Source: Nitrospinota bacterium
GTDB lineage: Bacteria; UBA8248
NCBI GenBank assembly: GCA_003506735.1
Contig: DNYS01000119.1
Span: 1-21,729 of the forward strand
Direction: 5' to 3'
DNA length: 21,729 nucleotides
Part shown: one piece after another, positions 7,132 to 14,979 of the stretch
How the letters are laid out: every line of letters starts with the position of its first letter
Numbering within the stretch: position 1 is the first letter of the stretch
The notes under the pieces: generated by a model
The model's database searches: none
Told to the model about the DNA's origin: nothing
What the model saw: only the letters and a program-made list of their open reading frames with translations
Program-made: the position numbers and the translations under genes

Positions 7132-8946
7132 ATGCTCTCCACCCTCGACTGGTCTCTCATCTTCGCCTATCTCGCTCTCGCGTTAGCTGTCGGGGTGTGG
7201 ACTTCGCGGGAATCCTCGAAAAGCCTGGTGTCCTATTTTGTTGCGGGTCGGAGCCTGCCCTGGTGGTGGGTGGGAACGTCCATGGTGGCGACGACGTTTG
7301 CATCCGACACCCCGCTCGTCGTGGCTGGGATCGTGGCGACCCGGGGGATTTCGGGAAACTGGTTCTGGTGGGCCTGGGCGATCGGGGCGATGGGGGTGGC
7401 GGTGTTCTTCGCGCCCCTCTGGCGGCGGGCCGGGGTGGTGACGGACGCGGAGCTCATCGAGCGCAGGTACGGGCCCGGCACGGGCAGCTGGCTCCGGGTT
7501 TTCAAGGCGATCTACTCCTCGCTCATCGTGAACCTCATCGTGATGGGCTGGGTTTTTCGGGCGATGGGGAAGATCGCCGCCCCGTTTTTAAAATGGAACG
7601 AGGTCTTGCCCGCCGGGGTGTGGGCCGGGCTCGAGGCGGGCTGGCCGGAGGCGTTCATCATGGGGACGCTGAACGAGACGCTGACGGTGGTGGCGCTGGT
7701 CGCGCTGGTGGGGATTTATTCGAGCGCGGGGGGGATTAGGGGGGTCATGCTCACGGATCTTTTCCAGTTCGTCATCGCCCTTTCGGGGAGCGTCATCTTC
7801 GCCTGGCTGGCGGTGGCGCACGTGGGCGGCCTCTCGGGGCTGAGCACGAAGTTGAGTCAAATCTACGGGGCGGGGGAGGCCGCGCGCATCCTCTCGTTCA
7901 CCCCGCCCGAGGGGGCCGAATGGGCGGGCTGGCAGGTTATTCTGATCTACCTGTTCGTGGTCTGGTGGGCGCAGGGGAACGCCGACGGCGGGGGCTACAC
8001 GGCCCAGCGGATGAGCGCGGCGGCGAGCCCGGCGGATGCACAAAAGGGGATGCTCTGGTTCGGATTCATGAACTACGTCATCCGGCCCTGGCCCTGGATT
8101 CTCATCGGGCTGGTGGGGCTGGTCCTTTTCCCGAAGGGGATGGAGGCGCCAGCGGGCACCATCGCGGCCCAGGTCATCGCCGACCGGGAGGCGGCCTACC
8201 CCCTGCTCATGGGCCAGTTGCTTCCGGCGGGGGTGCTCGGCATCGCCCTGGTGGGGATGCTGGGCGCGTTCATGAGCACGGTGGACACCCACCTGAACTG
8301 GGGGGTGAGCTATCTCATCAACGATGTGTACGCGCGCTTCATCCGGCCGGGGGCGGATGCAAAAGAGGCCGTCCGCGCGAGCCGGGCGGGGGTGCTCCTC
8401 ATGACGCTGGGCTCGTTCGCCGTGGCCGCCCAGATCGAGAGCATCGAGTGGGCCTGGAAGTTCAACGTCTCCCTCGGCGCGGGGCTCGGGCTTCCGGTCA
8501 TTCTGCGCTGGCTATGGTGGCGGACGACGGCCTGGACCGAGGTAGCGGGGATGGTGAGCGCCTTCGCGGCGGCGACTGTCCTCAACATGGGGGAGAAACC
8601 GCCCGAGTTCGCCGTCCTTCTCCTGTGGGAGGTCTCGGTGGGCGGCGCCGCCATGCTCGCGGCGACCTATATGAGCCGGCCGGTGGAGAGGGAGACCCTC
8701 CGCGCGTTTTTCGAAATGGTGCGCCCCCCCGGCGCATGGGGGCCCGTGCGGGAGCCGGGCGATTCACAGACGCCGATCGCCGGGCTGGTGGTCCGGTGGG
8801 CGCTCTGCAGCGCCATGACGTTCGCCGCGATGTTTTGCCTGGGCGCGCTCCTGGTGGGCACCTGGGCGGGCGCGCTGGGTTATGCGCTGGCACTTCTGAT
8901 GGCTGGCGGGGGGCTGTGGGTTTTGGGCTGGAGGGTCGATGGATAG
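7132..8946 (+). CDS. Sodium:solute symporter (SSS family)
   Basis: This 604-residue polytopic inner-membrane protein has about 13 hydrophobic segments. The N-terminus (LDWSLIFAYLALALAVGVWTSR, then SYFVAGRSLPWWWVGTSMVATTFASDTPLVVAG) is the typical first part of sodium:solute symporters, with the Ser/Thr-rich sodium-site region, and ELIERRYG follows as in PutP relatives. Later GMLGAFMSTVDTHLNWGVSYLINDVYARF is the usual TM8-9 region of the family. Such proteins couple sodium entry to uptake of amino acids, sugars, carboxylates or osmolytes; the substrate is not evident. The ATG at 7132 is the only start that keeps the first helix complete, although no good ribosome binding site precedes it. The gene stands alone and ends just before a bidirectional terminator. 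Confidence 0.92.
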   Translation: MLSTLDWSLIFAYLALALAVGVWTSRESSKSLVSYFVAGRSLPWWWVGTSMVATTFASDTPLVVAGIVATRGISGNWFWWAWAIGAMGVAVFFAPLWRRAGVVTDAELIERRYGPGTGSWLRVFKAIYSSLIVNLIVMGWVFRAMGKIAAPFLKWNEVLPAGVWAGLEAGWPEAFIMGTLNETLTVVALVALVGIYSSAGGIRGVMLTDLFQFVIALSGSVIFAWLAVAHVGGLSGLSTKLSQIYGAGEAARILSFTPPEGAEWAGWQVILIYLFVVWWAQGNADGGGYTAQRMSAAASPADAQKGMLWFGFMNYVIRPWPWILIGLVGLVLFPKGMEAPAGTIAAQVIADREAAYPLLMGQLLPAGVLGIALVGMLGAFMSTVDTHLNWGVSYLINDVYARFIRPGADAKEAVRASRAGVLLMTLGSFAVAAQIESIEWAWKFNVSLGAGLGLPVILRWLWWRTTAWTEVAGMVSAFAAATVLNMGEKPPEFAVLLLWEVSVGGAAMLAATYMSRPVERETLRAFFEMVRPPGAWGPVREPGDSQTPIAGLVVRWALCSAMTFAAMFCLGALLVGTWAGALGYALALLMAGGGLWVLGWRVDG

Positions 8947-8975
8947 GCTAAATTTCCACTAAAAATTTTCCCCGC

Positions 8976-9010
8976 AAAAAACCCCGCGCTTTTGGGCACG
9001 GGGATTTTTT
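8976..9010. terminator. Bidirectional terminator
   Basis: CCCCG at 8982-8986 pairs with CGGGG at 8999-9003 around a 12-base loop. Six A precede the left arm (8976-8981) and six T follow the right arm (9005-9010), so it can terminate both the symporter from the left and the OsmC-like gene from the right. These two genes converge here. Confidence 0.78.
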
Positions 9011-9038
9011 GGCTTGTGGCTTAATTCGCGGAGCGGGC

Positions 9039-9512
9039 CTAATCCTCTTCGATAAATTCGGCGGTGTGCTCGACGATGATCCCGCGCTGCACGCTCTGGC
9101 TCGCGGGGCACCCCAGGTCGTGGACCGAAAGGGCGCGCTCGGCTTCCTCGCGCTTGCCCTTGGGGATGCGGACCTTGTAATGAACCTTGATCTTGGTGAT
9201 CAGGGCCATGCCGTCAACGTCTTCGATGATTCCTTCGACTGTGCTCACCAGATTGTCCGGAGCACTCGAAATGCCGCGCGCATCCAGCGCGCCTCCCATA
9301 TTGCCGGTGAGTCAGCCGGCGACGGCGGCGACGAGATGATCCAGCGTCGCGGGCCGCTCCTCTTCGGGCTGGGCCTTGTAGTAGGCCATGATGCCCCCGT
9401 GGATGCCGTAGGGGATCGGGTCGTCGGGGAAGGCATCGAGATAGGCCGTCTTCATGCCCTTTCCGACCTCCTTGACGACCCTGGCTTTGGTGACGTGAAT
9501 AACTTCTCCCAT
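9039..9512 (-). CDS. OsmC-family selenoprotein (TGA = Sec67)
   Basis: Read through one in-frame TGA at 9312-9314, this is a 157-residue OsmC/Ohr-fold protein. The part before ends in TLDHLVAAVAG and the part after begins LTGNMGGALDARGI, matching the family pattern in which a redox Cys sits between AA.(A/G) and the long central helix. The TGA thus occupies the first catalytic Cys, residue 67; the second, in DLGCPASQS, is Cys135. Strands such as DVDGMALITKIKVHYKV are typical. Family members reduce organic hydroperoxides with a Cys pair; Sec67/Cys135 would be a selenenylsulfide pair. Start ATG 9512 has GGAGA seven bases before it; the longer ATG at 9557 has no good site. It follows a DMT permease and a PmtA-like gene on the same strand. 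A nonsense-mutated pseudogene is the alternative, but the downstream 89 codons remain intact. Confidence 0.8.
9276..9292 (-). promoter_or_regulatory. Candidate bacterial SECIS hairpin
   Basis: In the mRNA, GCGCGC (9292-9287) pairs with GCGCGC (9281-9276) around the loop UGGAU. The loop begins 25 nt after the UGA, and its second and third bases are G. Published bacterial SECIS models ask for a short apical loop with a G among its first two bases about 16-37 nt behind the UGA and an upper stem of at least four pairs; all are met. A six-pair GC palindrome may also arise by chance in GC-rich coding DNA, so this is support, not proof. Confidence 0.6.
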
Positions 9513-9633
9513 CGGGTATCTCCTTTTTTTTTGAAGAGAATGAACGGGTGGAATCATAGCACCTGGCCAGGGCGGGGCGAAACGGCGCCTGGCGGGCTGG
9601 CAGGCGGCGGCAGGTGCCGGGGGTGGCGGCGTT

Positions 9634-10530
9634 TCAAACGATGAGAATCGTGCCCCCGACGACGAGCGCCGCGCCGGCGATGAGGCGGGGGGTGATGTTT
9701 TCGGCCTCGCGCATGAAGAGCCAGCCGAGGGGAATCACGAACAAGGGCTGGGTGGAGGCGATCGCCGAGACGCGGACGGCGAGGATGTAGGTGAAGGCGA
9801 GGGTGTAGAGGGGGACGGCGACGGTCTGGCAGCAGGCGGAGAGGGCGATCCACCGCCAGGAGCGCGAAGGCACCACCCCATCCGGGTCCAGCCACCTGGC
9901 GGCCAGCCAGACGGCCGCGAAGCCTACCCAGAGGGCGAGGGCGGAGACCGCCAGGGGATGCAATTCCATGGCGGCTTTTTTGAAGAAGATGGCGGCGATC
10001 CCCCAGAGGAAGGCGGTGGCGGCGGCGCAGGCCCAGCCGGTCATTCTCCAGGCCGGCGTGGCGGGCTCGCCGGGTTCCGCCTTGCCCGGCTCGGCCCGGA
10101 CGATGAGGGTGATCCCCCCGAGGAGAATGATCAGGCCGGCGAGGATTTGCGGGGTGGGCCGCTCGCCGAGCATCAGGGCGGCCGAGACGGCGGTGACGAT
10201 CGGGTAGCTCGACCCGATGGGCAGGGCGCGGTTGGGGCCCAGGCGCTGGATGGCGATGTAAAAGACAAGGCGCGCCATGGCAATGTGAAAAATCCCGGCG
10301 AGAACGAGATAAACCGCCGATTCGGCGGATTTCGGAATAAACTCAGCGGGCGGGACGATGGTCAGGGCGATGGCGGTGACGAGGATGGCGTTCAGGGCGT
10401 TCACGAAGACGGTGGTTTTTATGACCGAGGCCCCGCGAAGGGCCATCTTCATGGTGAAGGTGAACACCGCCCAGGCGAGGGCGGCGGCGGTGGCGAAAAG
10501 GATGCCTATCGTATGGCTATCGAGGCCCAT
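9634..10530 (-). CDS. DMT superfamily permease with two EamA domains
   Basis: This is a 298-residue inner-membrane protein with ten hydrophobic segments arranged as two five-helix EamA repeats, about residues 8-145 and 165-298. The ends of the repeats, ALMLGERPTPQILAGLIILLGGITLI and GWLFMREAENITPRLIAGAALVVGGTILI, are the typical GERx(3-9)G(A/L)xLIxxG signature of the drug/metabolite transporter superfamily. Members export amino acids, nucleosides or other metabolites, or take them up; the substrate cannot be inferred. ATG 10530 begins just before the first helix with a modest GGAAG upstream. The gene lies 87 bases behind the PmtA-like gene and 121 bases before the OsmC-like gene, so the three may be one transcript. 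Confidence 0.9.
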   Translation of the reverse strand: MGLDSHTIGILFATAAALAWAVFTFTMKMALRGASVIKTTVFVNALNAILVTAIALTIVPPAEFIPKSAESAVYLVLAGIFHIAMARLVFYIAIQRLGPNRALPIGSSYPIVTAVSAALMLGERPTPQILAGLIILLGGITLIVRAEPGKAEPGEPATPAWRMTGWACAAATAFLWGIAAIFFKKAAMELHPLAVSALALWVGFAAVWLAARWLDPDGVVPSRSWRWIALSACCQTVAVPLYTLAFTYILAVRVSAIASTQPLFVIPLGWLFMREAENITPRLIAGAALVVGGTILIV

Positions 10531-10617
10531 CGGCTTCCGGGTGCCCCGGGTGGAAAAAGATTGGAAGACGCGCCCCGGAACCGGGCCGGGGAAGCCGGAG
10601 CGAATGGGGCAAGAAAA

Positions 10618-11241
10618 TTATTTGTCGGAGTTGATGCAGAGCACCGCTCGCCAGTAGTCAAACATGTTGACCTTTTCCGTGGCGAGCAGGGTCATGTTAC
10701 TGGCCTCGAGGAGGGCGTCCAGGTCCAGCGTGGCCTCCCATCCGAATTTCTTGCAGACCCCGTTGAGCATGGTTTCGAACGCGGCGAGGATGGGGTTGTG
10801 GCTCTTGAAATGGTTGATGAAAACGATTCGCCCGCCCGGCTTGCAGACGCGGCGAATCTCCGAGACCACCTTGAGGGGATCGGGGGCGGCGCTGACCACG
10901 TAGCAGGCCGTCACGCAGTCGAAGCTGTTGTCGGGAAAGCTCATATTCTGCGCGTCCATGAGCTCGAGCTGGATGTTGGTCAGCCTGTGCTCGGTCACTT
11001 TCTCGGAGGCTTTTTCGAGCATCTTCGGGGAAATATCGATCCCCATGATCCGGCAATGCCGGGGGTAGAGCGGAAGGGAAAGGCCGGTTCCGATGCCGAC
11101 TTCGAGGAGATTTTCTCCCGGTTTCACTTCGAGCATCCGGGAGCCCACGTCGCGGCCCTCGCTGAAAATATGTTTGAAGATGATGTCGTAGATTTTTCCC
11201 CAACGGTCGTAAATTTTAATTACGGAGTCTTGGCTCTGCAC
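10618..11241 (-). CDS. pmtA: Class I SAM methyltransferase, PmtA-like (phosphatidylethanolamine N-methyltransferase)
   Basis: This 207-residue soluble or membrane-associated protein has the SAM-binding motif LEVGIGTGLSLPLYP at 46-60, the acidic GIDIS at 67-71, DAQNMSFPDNSFD after it, and GGRIVFINHF near the fourth strand. The opening YDRWGKIYD, the phrase GTGLSLPLYP and the later NH are what I recall from the Rhodobacter-type phosphatidylethanolamine N-methyltransferase, which makes phosphatidylcholine in three methylations. A UbiE-like quinone or a general methyltransferase remains possible. Start: GTG 11241, with GAGGAAGG about five bases upstream. The gene is divergent from the enoyl-CoA hydratase and heads the minus-strand group that includes the DMT permease and the OsmC-like selenoprotein. 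Confidence 0.75.
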   Translation of the reverse strand: MQSQDSVIKIYDRWGKIYDIIFKHIFSEGRDVGSRMLEVKPGENLLEVGIGTGLSLPLYPRHCRIMGIDISPKMLEKASEKVTEHRLTNIQLELMDAQNMSFPDNSFDCVTACYVVSAAPDPLKVVSEIRRVCKPGGRIVFINHFKSHNPILAAFETMLNGVCKKFGWEATLDLDALLEASNMTLLATEKVNMFDYWRAVLCINSDK

Positions 11242-11549
11242 GTTAACCTTCCTCTGCCCGGGTCAAAAAATTGTCAAAACGCAATGTCGCCCGCATCTTT
11301 TAGGGACGTTGGAAAATAGAAACCTCATTTTTATTCGCTCGCTCGTTTTGATTTTGGCGGTCGAGAGTATTCCGGACGGTCTAGATTATTCCGACCAATG
11401 TTATCAGGCGTTTCACCCTCCGTCAACATCTTGCGGGCAAAGAAATACGCCTCACGGATGATATGGCTGTAGCCTCAAAGACACATTCAATATATCGTAA
11501 TCTTTCCTTTTTTTGTCAAAAAAAAGGAGCCATTTAGGAGGCGAGCCAG
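11242..11549. other. Divergent intergenic region
   Basis: These 308 bases separate the PmtA-like gene (left, minus) from the enoyl-CoA hydratase (right, plus), so promoters for both should lie here. A direct repeat TATTCCG occurs at 11368-11374 and 11387-11393, 19 bases apart, with GGTCG/CGACC arms around them (about 11359-11396), which could be a regulator site. 11506-11527 is a near-perfect T7/A8 palindrome flanked by CC and GG. The hydratase has a strong AGGAGG at 11536-11541, eight bases before its ATG. I could not settle on a convincing -35/-10 pair. Confidence 0.5.
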
Positions 11550-12329
11550 ATGGAATGGAGTTGCGTGCGTTTTGAGGTTTCAGGCGCTCTCGCGGTTCTG
11601 ACCCTGAACCGGCCGGGGGCCATGAATTCTCTCAATTCATTGATGTGTAAGGAGATAGAAGATGCCTGCGCCCGCTGTGCTTCTTCCGGTGCGCGGGCGT
11701 TGGTGGTGAGCGGCGAGGGGCGCGCCTTTTGCGCCGGCGGCGATATCAAGGAAATTGGCGGCCGCCTGGAGTCGGGCGAGAAAATGGAGGCGTTCCTCGG
11801 GCCGGACTATCAGGCCGCCGTGGCGGCCTTGTATGAAACGCCCGTCCCCACGATAGCCGCGGTCAAGGGCCATGCCGTCGGCGGGGGTTTTGATCTGGCC
11901 CTGGCATGTGATATTCGCCTGGCTGGCGAGAGCGCCCGCTTCTCTCAGATTTACTCCCAGGTGGGATTGGTTCCGGACTGCGGGGGCACCTATCTTCTCT
12001 CCCGCGTTCTCGGCCCGGCGAAGGCGCTTGAGTTGATCCTGACTGGAGAGATGTTGGATGCCCGTCAGGCGCACGAGCTGGGCCTGGTCCGCTCGGTCTT
12101 CCCGGATGAAGACCTCATGGAGGAGGCGCTCTCGCTGGGCCGCCGGCTGGCGTCGGGTGCGACGCTCGCCCTTTCGGCGGTGAAGAGCCTGATGAAGAAT
12201 CCGGGCGAGTTCCGTGCCGCACTGGCTGCCGAGGCCGCGGCGCAGGGGGTTACGAGCCGGAGCGCCGACTTCAGGGAGGGCCTGGCGGCCTTCGGGGAAA
12301 AGCGTCCTCCCCGTTTTCAGGGAAGCTGA
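11550..12329 (+). CDS. Enoyl-CoA hydratase/isomerase, PaaG-like
   Basis: This is a 259-residue crotonase-fold enzyme. FCAGGDIKE (60-68) and GHAVGGGFDLALACDIRLA (107-125) form the CoA site and oxyanion hole, and QVGLVPDCGGTYLLSRVLG follows. The first glutamate of true hydratases is replaced by Asp115, and the second acidic position reads VPD (Asp143). The phrase GLVPDxGGT is what I recall for PaaG-type 1,2-epoxyphenylacetyl-CoA isomerases and related delta-isomerases, so isomerisation is more likely than simple hydration. The actual CoA ester is unknown, and no other phenylacetate genes lie nearby. ATG 11550 has AGGAGG eight bases upstream. The exchanger gene begins 51 bases after its stop. 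Confidence 0.88.
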   Translation: MEWSCVRFEVSGALAVLTLNRPGAMNSLNSLMCKEIEDACARCASSGARALVVSGEGRAFCAGGDIKEIGGRLESGEKMEAFLGPDYQAAVAALYETPVPTIAAVKGHAVGGGFDLALACDIRLAGESARFSQIYSQVGLVPDCGGTYLLSRVLGPAKALELILTGEMLDARQAHELGLVRSVFPDEDLMEEALSLGRRLASGATLALSAVKSLMKNPGEFRAALAAEAAAQGVTSRSADFREGLAAFGEKRPPRFQGS

Positions 12330-12380
12330 ATTTTTGCGCTCCGGACCAGAGCCGGAGATTCGCCGGGGGAATTCGTTCGC

Positions 12381-13343
12381 GTGGGATCTTTTTTTCAAAA
12401 CCTGCCGCTGTGGCTGAACTTGCTCACGTTTCTGGCGGGCTTGGCCGTCGTTCTCAAGGGGGCCGAATGGTTCACCGAAGGGGCGGTGGGAATCGCCGAC
12501 GCGACGGGGGTTCCGAAAATTTTTATCGGCGCGACCGTGGTCAGCCTCGCGACGACATCGCCCGAGGTCAGCGTATCCTTCATGGCGGCATTTTTGGGCC
12601 GCCCCGCCACATCGGTCGGCAACGCGGTGGGCTCAACGATTATCAACATCGGCCTCATCCTGGCGCTGGCGGCCGCGATTCAGCCGGTGAAAATCGAAAA
12701 GGCCACGGCCCGCCTTCAGGGGTTGTCCATGACGGCGGCCGGCGCCGCTATCGTTCTTTTGGCCTGGGACGGCCAACTCGTGAGATGGGAGGGGGCGCTT
12801 CTCCTGGCCGGAACGGCCGCCTATCTCTGGCTCATGGCCCGGCGCTCGGGCTGGAACGATGGAAACTCCGAACCGGGCCCGAACCCGCACGGCTGGGGGC
12901 CGATCCTCCGGCAGTTCCTGATCGGGGGCGCATGCGTCGTCGGCGGCAGCGTTTTGATCGTTCAAAATGCCGCCGTGCTGGCCCGCGCGGCCGGGGTTTC
13001 CGAACTGGTGATCGGGCTGACCCTGGTCGCGCTCGGAACATCCCTGCCCGAGTTGATCACGGCCATCACATCGTCTCTTCGCGGGCACGGAGACATCGCG
13101 GTGGGCAATGTCATCGGCGCCAATCTGCTCAACATCACCCTGGTTCTCGGCGGATCGGCGGCGATCCTCCCGCTCGGCATCGAGCGGCAAATGTTCATCC
13201 TCGATTTTCCGATCATGATCGCCTTGATGCTGCTCGTTTATTTCCTGGCCGGCTTCCGGGGGGGGATCGGCCGCGCCAGCGGCATCGTTTTCGCTTCGAT
13301 CTACGGGGTTTATCTGGTTCTTCTGACAGCCTTTTTCATGTGA
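12381..13343 (+). CDS. Na+/Ca2+ exchanger family antiporter (CaCA)
   Basis: This is a 320-residue inner-membrane protein with about ten hydrophobic segments and the two inverted alpha-repeats of the cation/Ca2+ exchanger superfamily. Repeat one has GATVVSLATTSPEVSVSFMAA and GNAVGSTIINIGLIL (about 50-95); repeat two has GLTLVALGTSLPELITAI and GNVIGANLLNITLVLG (about 212-257). The paired acidic residues in SPE and LPE coordinate the cations in the family. Repeat one reads ATTSPE where GTSxPE is usual. Length fits the YrbG/MJ-type prokaryotic proteins. The likely role is calcium extrusion driven by sodium or protons. Start GTG 12381 precedes the first helix; the Shine-Dalgarno site is weak (GGGGGAA about ten bases upstream). 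Confidence 0.92.
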   Translation: MGSFFQNLPLWLNLLTFLAGLAVVLKGAEWFTEGAVGIADATGVPKIFIGATVVSLATTSPEVSVSFMAAFLGRPATSVGNAVGSTIINIGLILALAAAIQPVKIEKATARLQGLSMTAAGAAIVLLAWDGQLVRWEGALLLAGTAAYLWLMARRSGWNDGNSEPGPNPHGWGPILRQFLIGGACVVGGSVLIVQNAAVLARAAGVSELVIGLTLVALGTSLPELITAITSSLRGHGDIAVGNVIGANLLNITLVLGGSAAILPLGIERQMFILDFPIMIALMLLVYFLAGFRGGIGRASGIVFASIYGVYLVLLTAFFM

Positions 13344-13378
13344 ATTCAAAGGCCGCGCAGATGGCCAAATCCGGGAAT

Positions 13379-13408
13379 TTGACTCGTGAGCGGAATGTTC
13401 CATAACAT
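13379..13408 (+). promoter_or_regulatory. Candidate sigma70 promoter
   Basis: TTGACT at 13379-13384 and TAACAT at 13403-13408 are separated by 18 bases, placing a start near 13415, about 33 bases before the next gene. The spacer contains the palindrome GGAATGTTCC (13392-13401), which could serve as an operator. Assigned from consensus match only. Confidence 0.42.
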
Positions 13409-13447
13409 GGGCCGTGCTTTGGAATCGCCCGCTTGAAGGGAGGATGA

Positions 13448-13978
13448 ATGATGAGCTGCGCAAGCCAGCCCGCCCCGATACCCGAATCCCATTCGCTCGG
13501 CCGTTTTTTCCGCTCCTCGACGGAATCGGCGTTTGATGCCGTCGGGGTCCGCGACGGCGAAATTATCGATTACGTGTGGAAAATGCTCTTGCGGTTCGTG
13601 CATGTCGATCAGCTATTCAGAAAAAGCTGTAAAACGGGCGGCCGGATGGAGCATGTCATGGATTTTCTCACCGAAGCGCAGGGGATGGAAAATACTTCCA
13701 TGCGCGAACTGAAAAAGCAGATGGGAGACGTTTGTCTTTTCTTCACCGGACTTTATCCCGAAAACCTCGAGTACCGGAAAAAGAATCCCCAGTTTTACGT
13801 TTCGCAGGGGAAAGCCGCCTACTATCATGTCGCCGAAATCGACGCTCTTCGTCCGTCGGCCCGATTTTTCCGGAAGCTGACCGACCGGTTCGAGGAATGC
13901 GTCATGGCACTCCATGTCGAGCGAGAGTTCATGCACGATTCGGTCTATCAATATATCGGCCGCCAGTTCGGCGTCTGA
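13448..13978 (+). CDS. Conserved-looking protein of unknown function
   Basis: I do not recognise this 176-residue protein. It has no signal peptide or membrane segment. It appears mostly helical and rich in aromatic and charged residues, with blocks such as GDVCLFFTGLYPENL, YVSQGKAAYYHVAE and LTDRFEECVMALHVER that read as a folded, selected protein. Codon usage resembles its neighbours. Two adjacent ATG codons (13448 and 13451) follow GGGAGG at 13438-13443; the second has the better seven-base spacing. The stop overlaps an ATG (TGATG at 13976-13980) that could start the parvulin gene, suggesting coupled expression. A candidate promoter lies at 13379-13408. Confidence 0.75.
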   Translation: MMSCASQPAPIPESHSLGRFFRSSTESAFDAVGVRDGEIIDYVWKMLLRFVHVDQLFRKSCKTGGRMEHVMDFLTEAQGMENTSMRELKKQMGDVCLFFTGLYPENLEYRKKNPQFYVSQGKAAYYHVAEIDALRPSARFFRKLTDRFEECVMALHVEREFMHDSVYQYIGRQFGV

Positions 13979-14016
13979 TGGATATTTCCAGCGCCCCCCG
14001 GCGGAGAAATGCGGCC

Positions 14017-14910
14017 ATGAATGTTATTCGCAGATTGATGGGATCGGTATTTTTGTGCATGGCCCTGATAGCCGCCGCCGCGCCCATGGACGCCGAAGCC
14101 GGCGCCATTCCTGAAATGCTCCGGCGGAAACCGGATACCCAAAAGAAAACCCCCTCGCGCACCGTGGTGGCCGAGGTCAACGGCCGGAAGATTACGCTCG
14201 CGATGGTGGCGGACCAGATGGGGGCACTGCCGCCGGAGGTGGGGGTGACCGCGCTGGAGGATGGCAAGCGATTTCTCGAGCGTTTTGTTCAAACCGAACT
14301 GCTTTTCCAGGAGGCGCTCCGCAGGAAGCTGGACTTTTCGACCCGGGTTCAGGCGAAAATCCGCCTCGCCCGGAGGCAGATACTGATCCGGGTGCTGATC
14401 GAAAACATTTTGAAGGGGATCAAGCCCGCCAGAGAGGAAGAAGTTCGTGAATACTTCCGGGCCAACCGGAAGCGGTTCAGGCGAAAGGCCTTCGTCCGGC
14501 TCAGCCACCTCGTTGTGAGATCGGAGGCCGAGGCGATAAAGGCTCTCCGGGAGATTCGCGGCGGCGCATCCTTCGGGGAGGTCGCCCGGAGGCGCTCCAT
14601 TTTCGAATCTTCCCGAAAAAGAGGCGGCGCCCTGGGAATTGTGCGGCGCGGGGAGTTCGATCGGAATCTCGAAAAAGCGGCGTTTGCCTTGCCGGTCGGG
14701 GAGGTGAGCGGGCCGATCAAAACCCCGGTGGGGTGGCAAATCGTTCGGGTCACCGAGCGGCGGGAGGATGCCGACGCCGTTTTCGATGATGTGAAGGAAG
14801 AAGTGAAGGAAATGATCTTCGAAACGCGCCGCCGCCATGCCTACGAAAGCCTCCTGCGAAAGCTCAGGCGCGAGGGAAAGACCGTCCTCTACCCCGGGCG
14901 CCTCCGTTAG
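14017..14910 (+). CDS. Periplasmic peptidyl-prolyl isomerase, SurA/parvulin type
   Basis: This 297-residue protein begins with a signal peptide (basic MNVIRR, hydrophobic core, likely cleavage after AEA near residue 28). Then follows a SurA_N-like helical chaperone part (VVAEVNGRKITLAMVADQMG, about 49-150) and a parvulin domain (about 158-250) with LSHLVV, GASFGEVARR, GGALGIVRRGEF and GPIKTPVGWQIVRV. The C-terminus is a basic helix. Proteins of this build catalyse prolyl isomerisation and chaperone outer-membrane or exported proteins in the periplasm. ATG 14017 gives the cleanest signal peptide and has GGAG ten bases upstream; ATG 13978, overlapping the stop of the preceding gene, would add 13 residues and is a real alternative. 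Confidence 0.87.
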   Translation: MNVIRRLMGSVFLCMALIAAAAPMDAEAGAIPEMLRRKPDTQKKTPSRTVVAEVNGRKITLAMVADQMGALPPEVGVTALEDGKRFLERFVQTELLFQEALRRKLDFSTRVQAKIRLARRQILIRVLIENILKGIKPAREEEVREYFRANRKRFRRKAFVRLSHLVVRSEAEAIKALREIRGGASFGEVARRRSIFESSRKRGGALGIVRRGEFDRNLEKAAFALPVGEVSGPIKTPVGWQIVRVTERREDADAVFDDVKEEVKEMIFETRRRHAYESLLRKLRREGKTVLYPGRLR

Positions 14911-14979
14911 GTTCACGGGCTTCCCGGCATTTCCCCGAACCTGCCGTCTCTGCTTTATCGAAAAGACCGCGCGGCGGTT

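Noticed and set aside
9312..9557. Short stand-alone gene ending at the TGA at 9312
   Set aside because: It ends exactly at the conserved cysteine position of OsmC, and the same frame continues with the rest of the family. Treated as one selenoprotein gene.
9958..11319. Long forward open frame opposite the DMT permease and methyltransferase
   Set aside because: It is antisense to two genes with clear family motifs and reads as Gly/Asp/Glu-rich sequence without any domain; a shadow frame.
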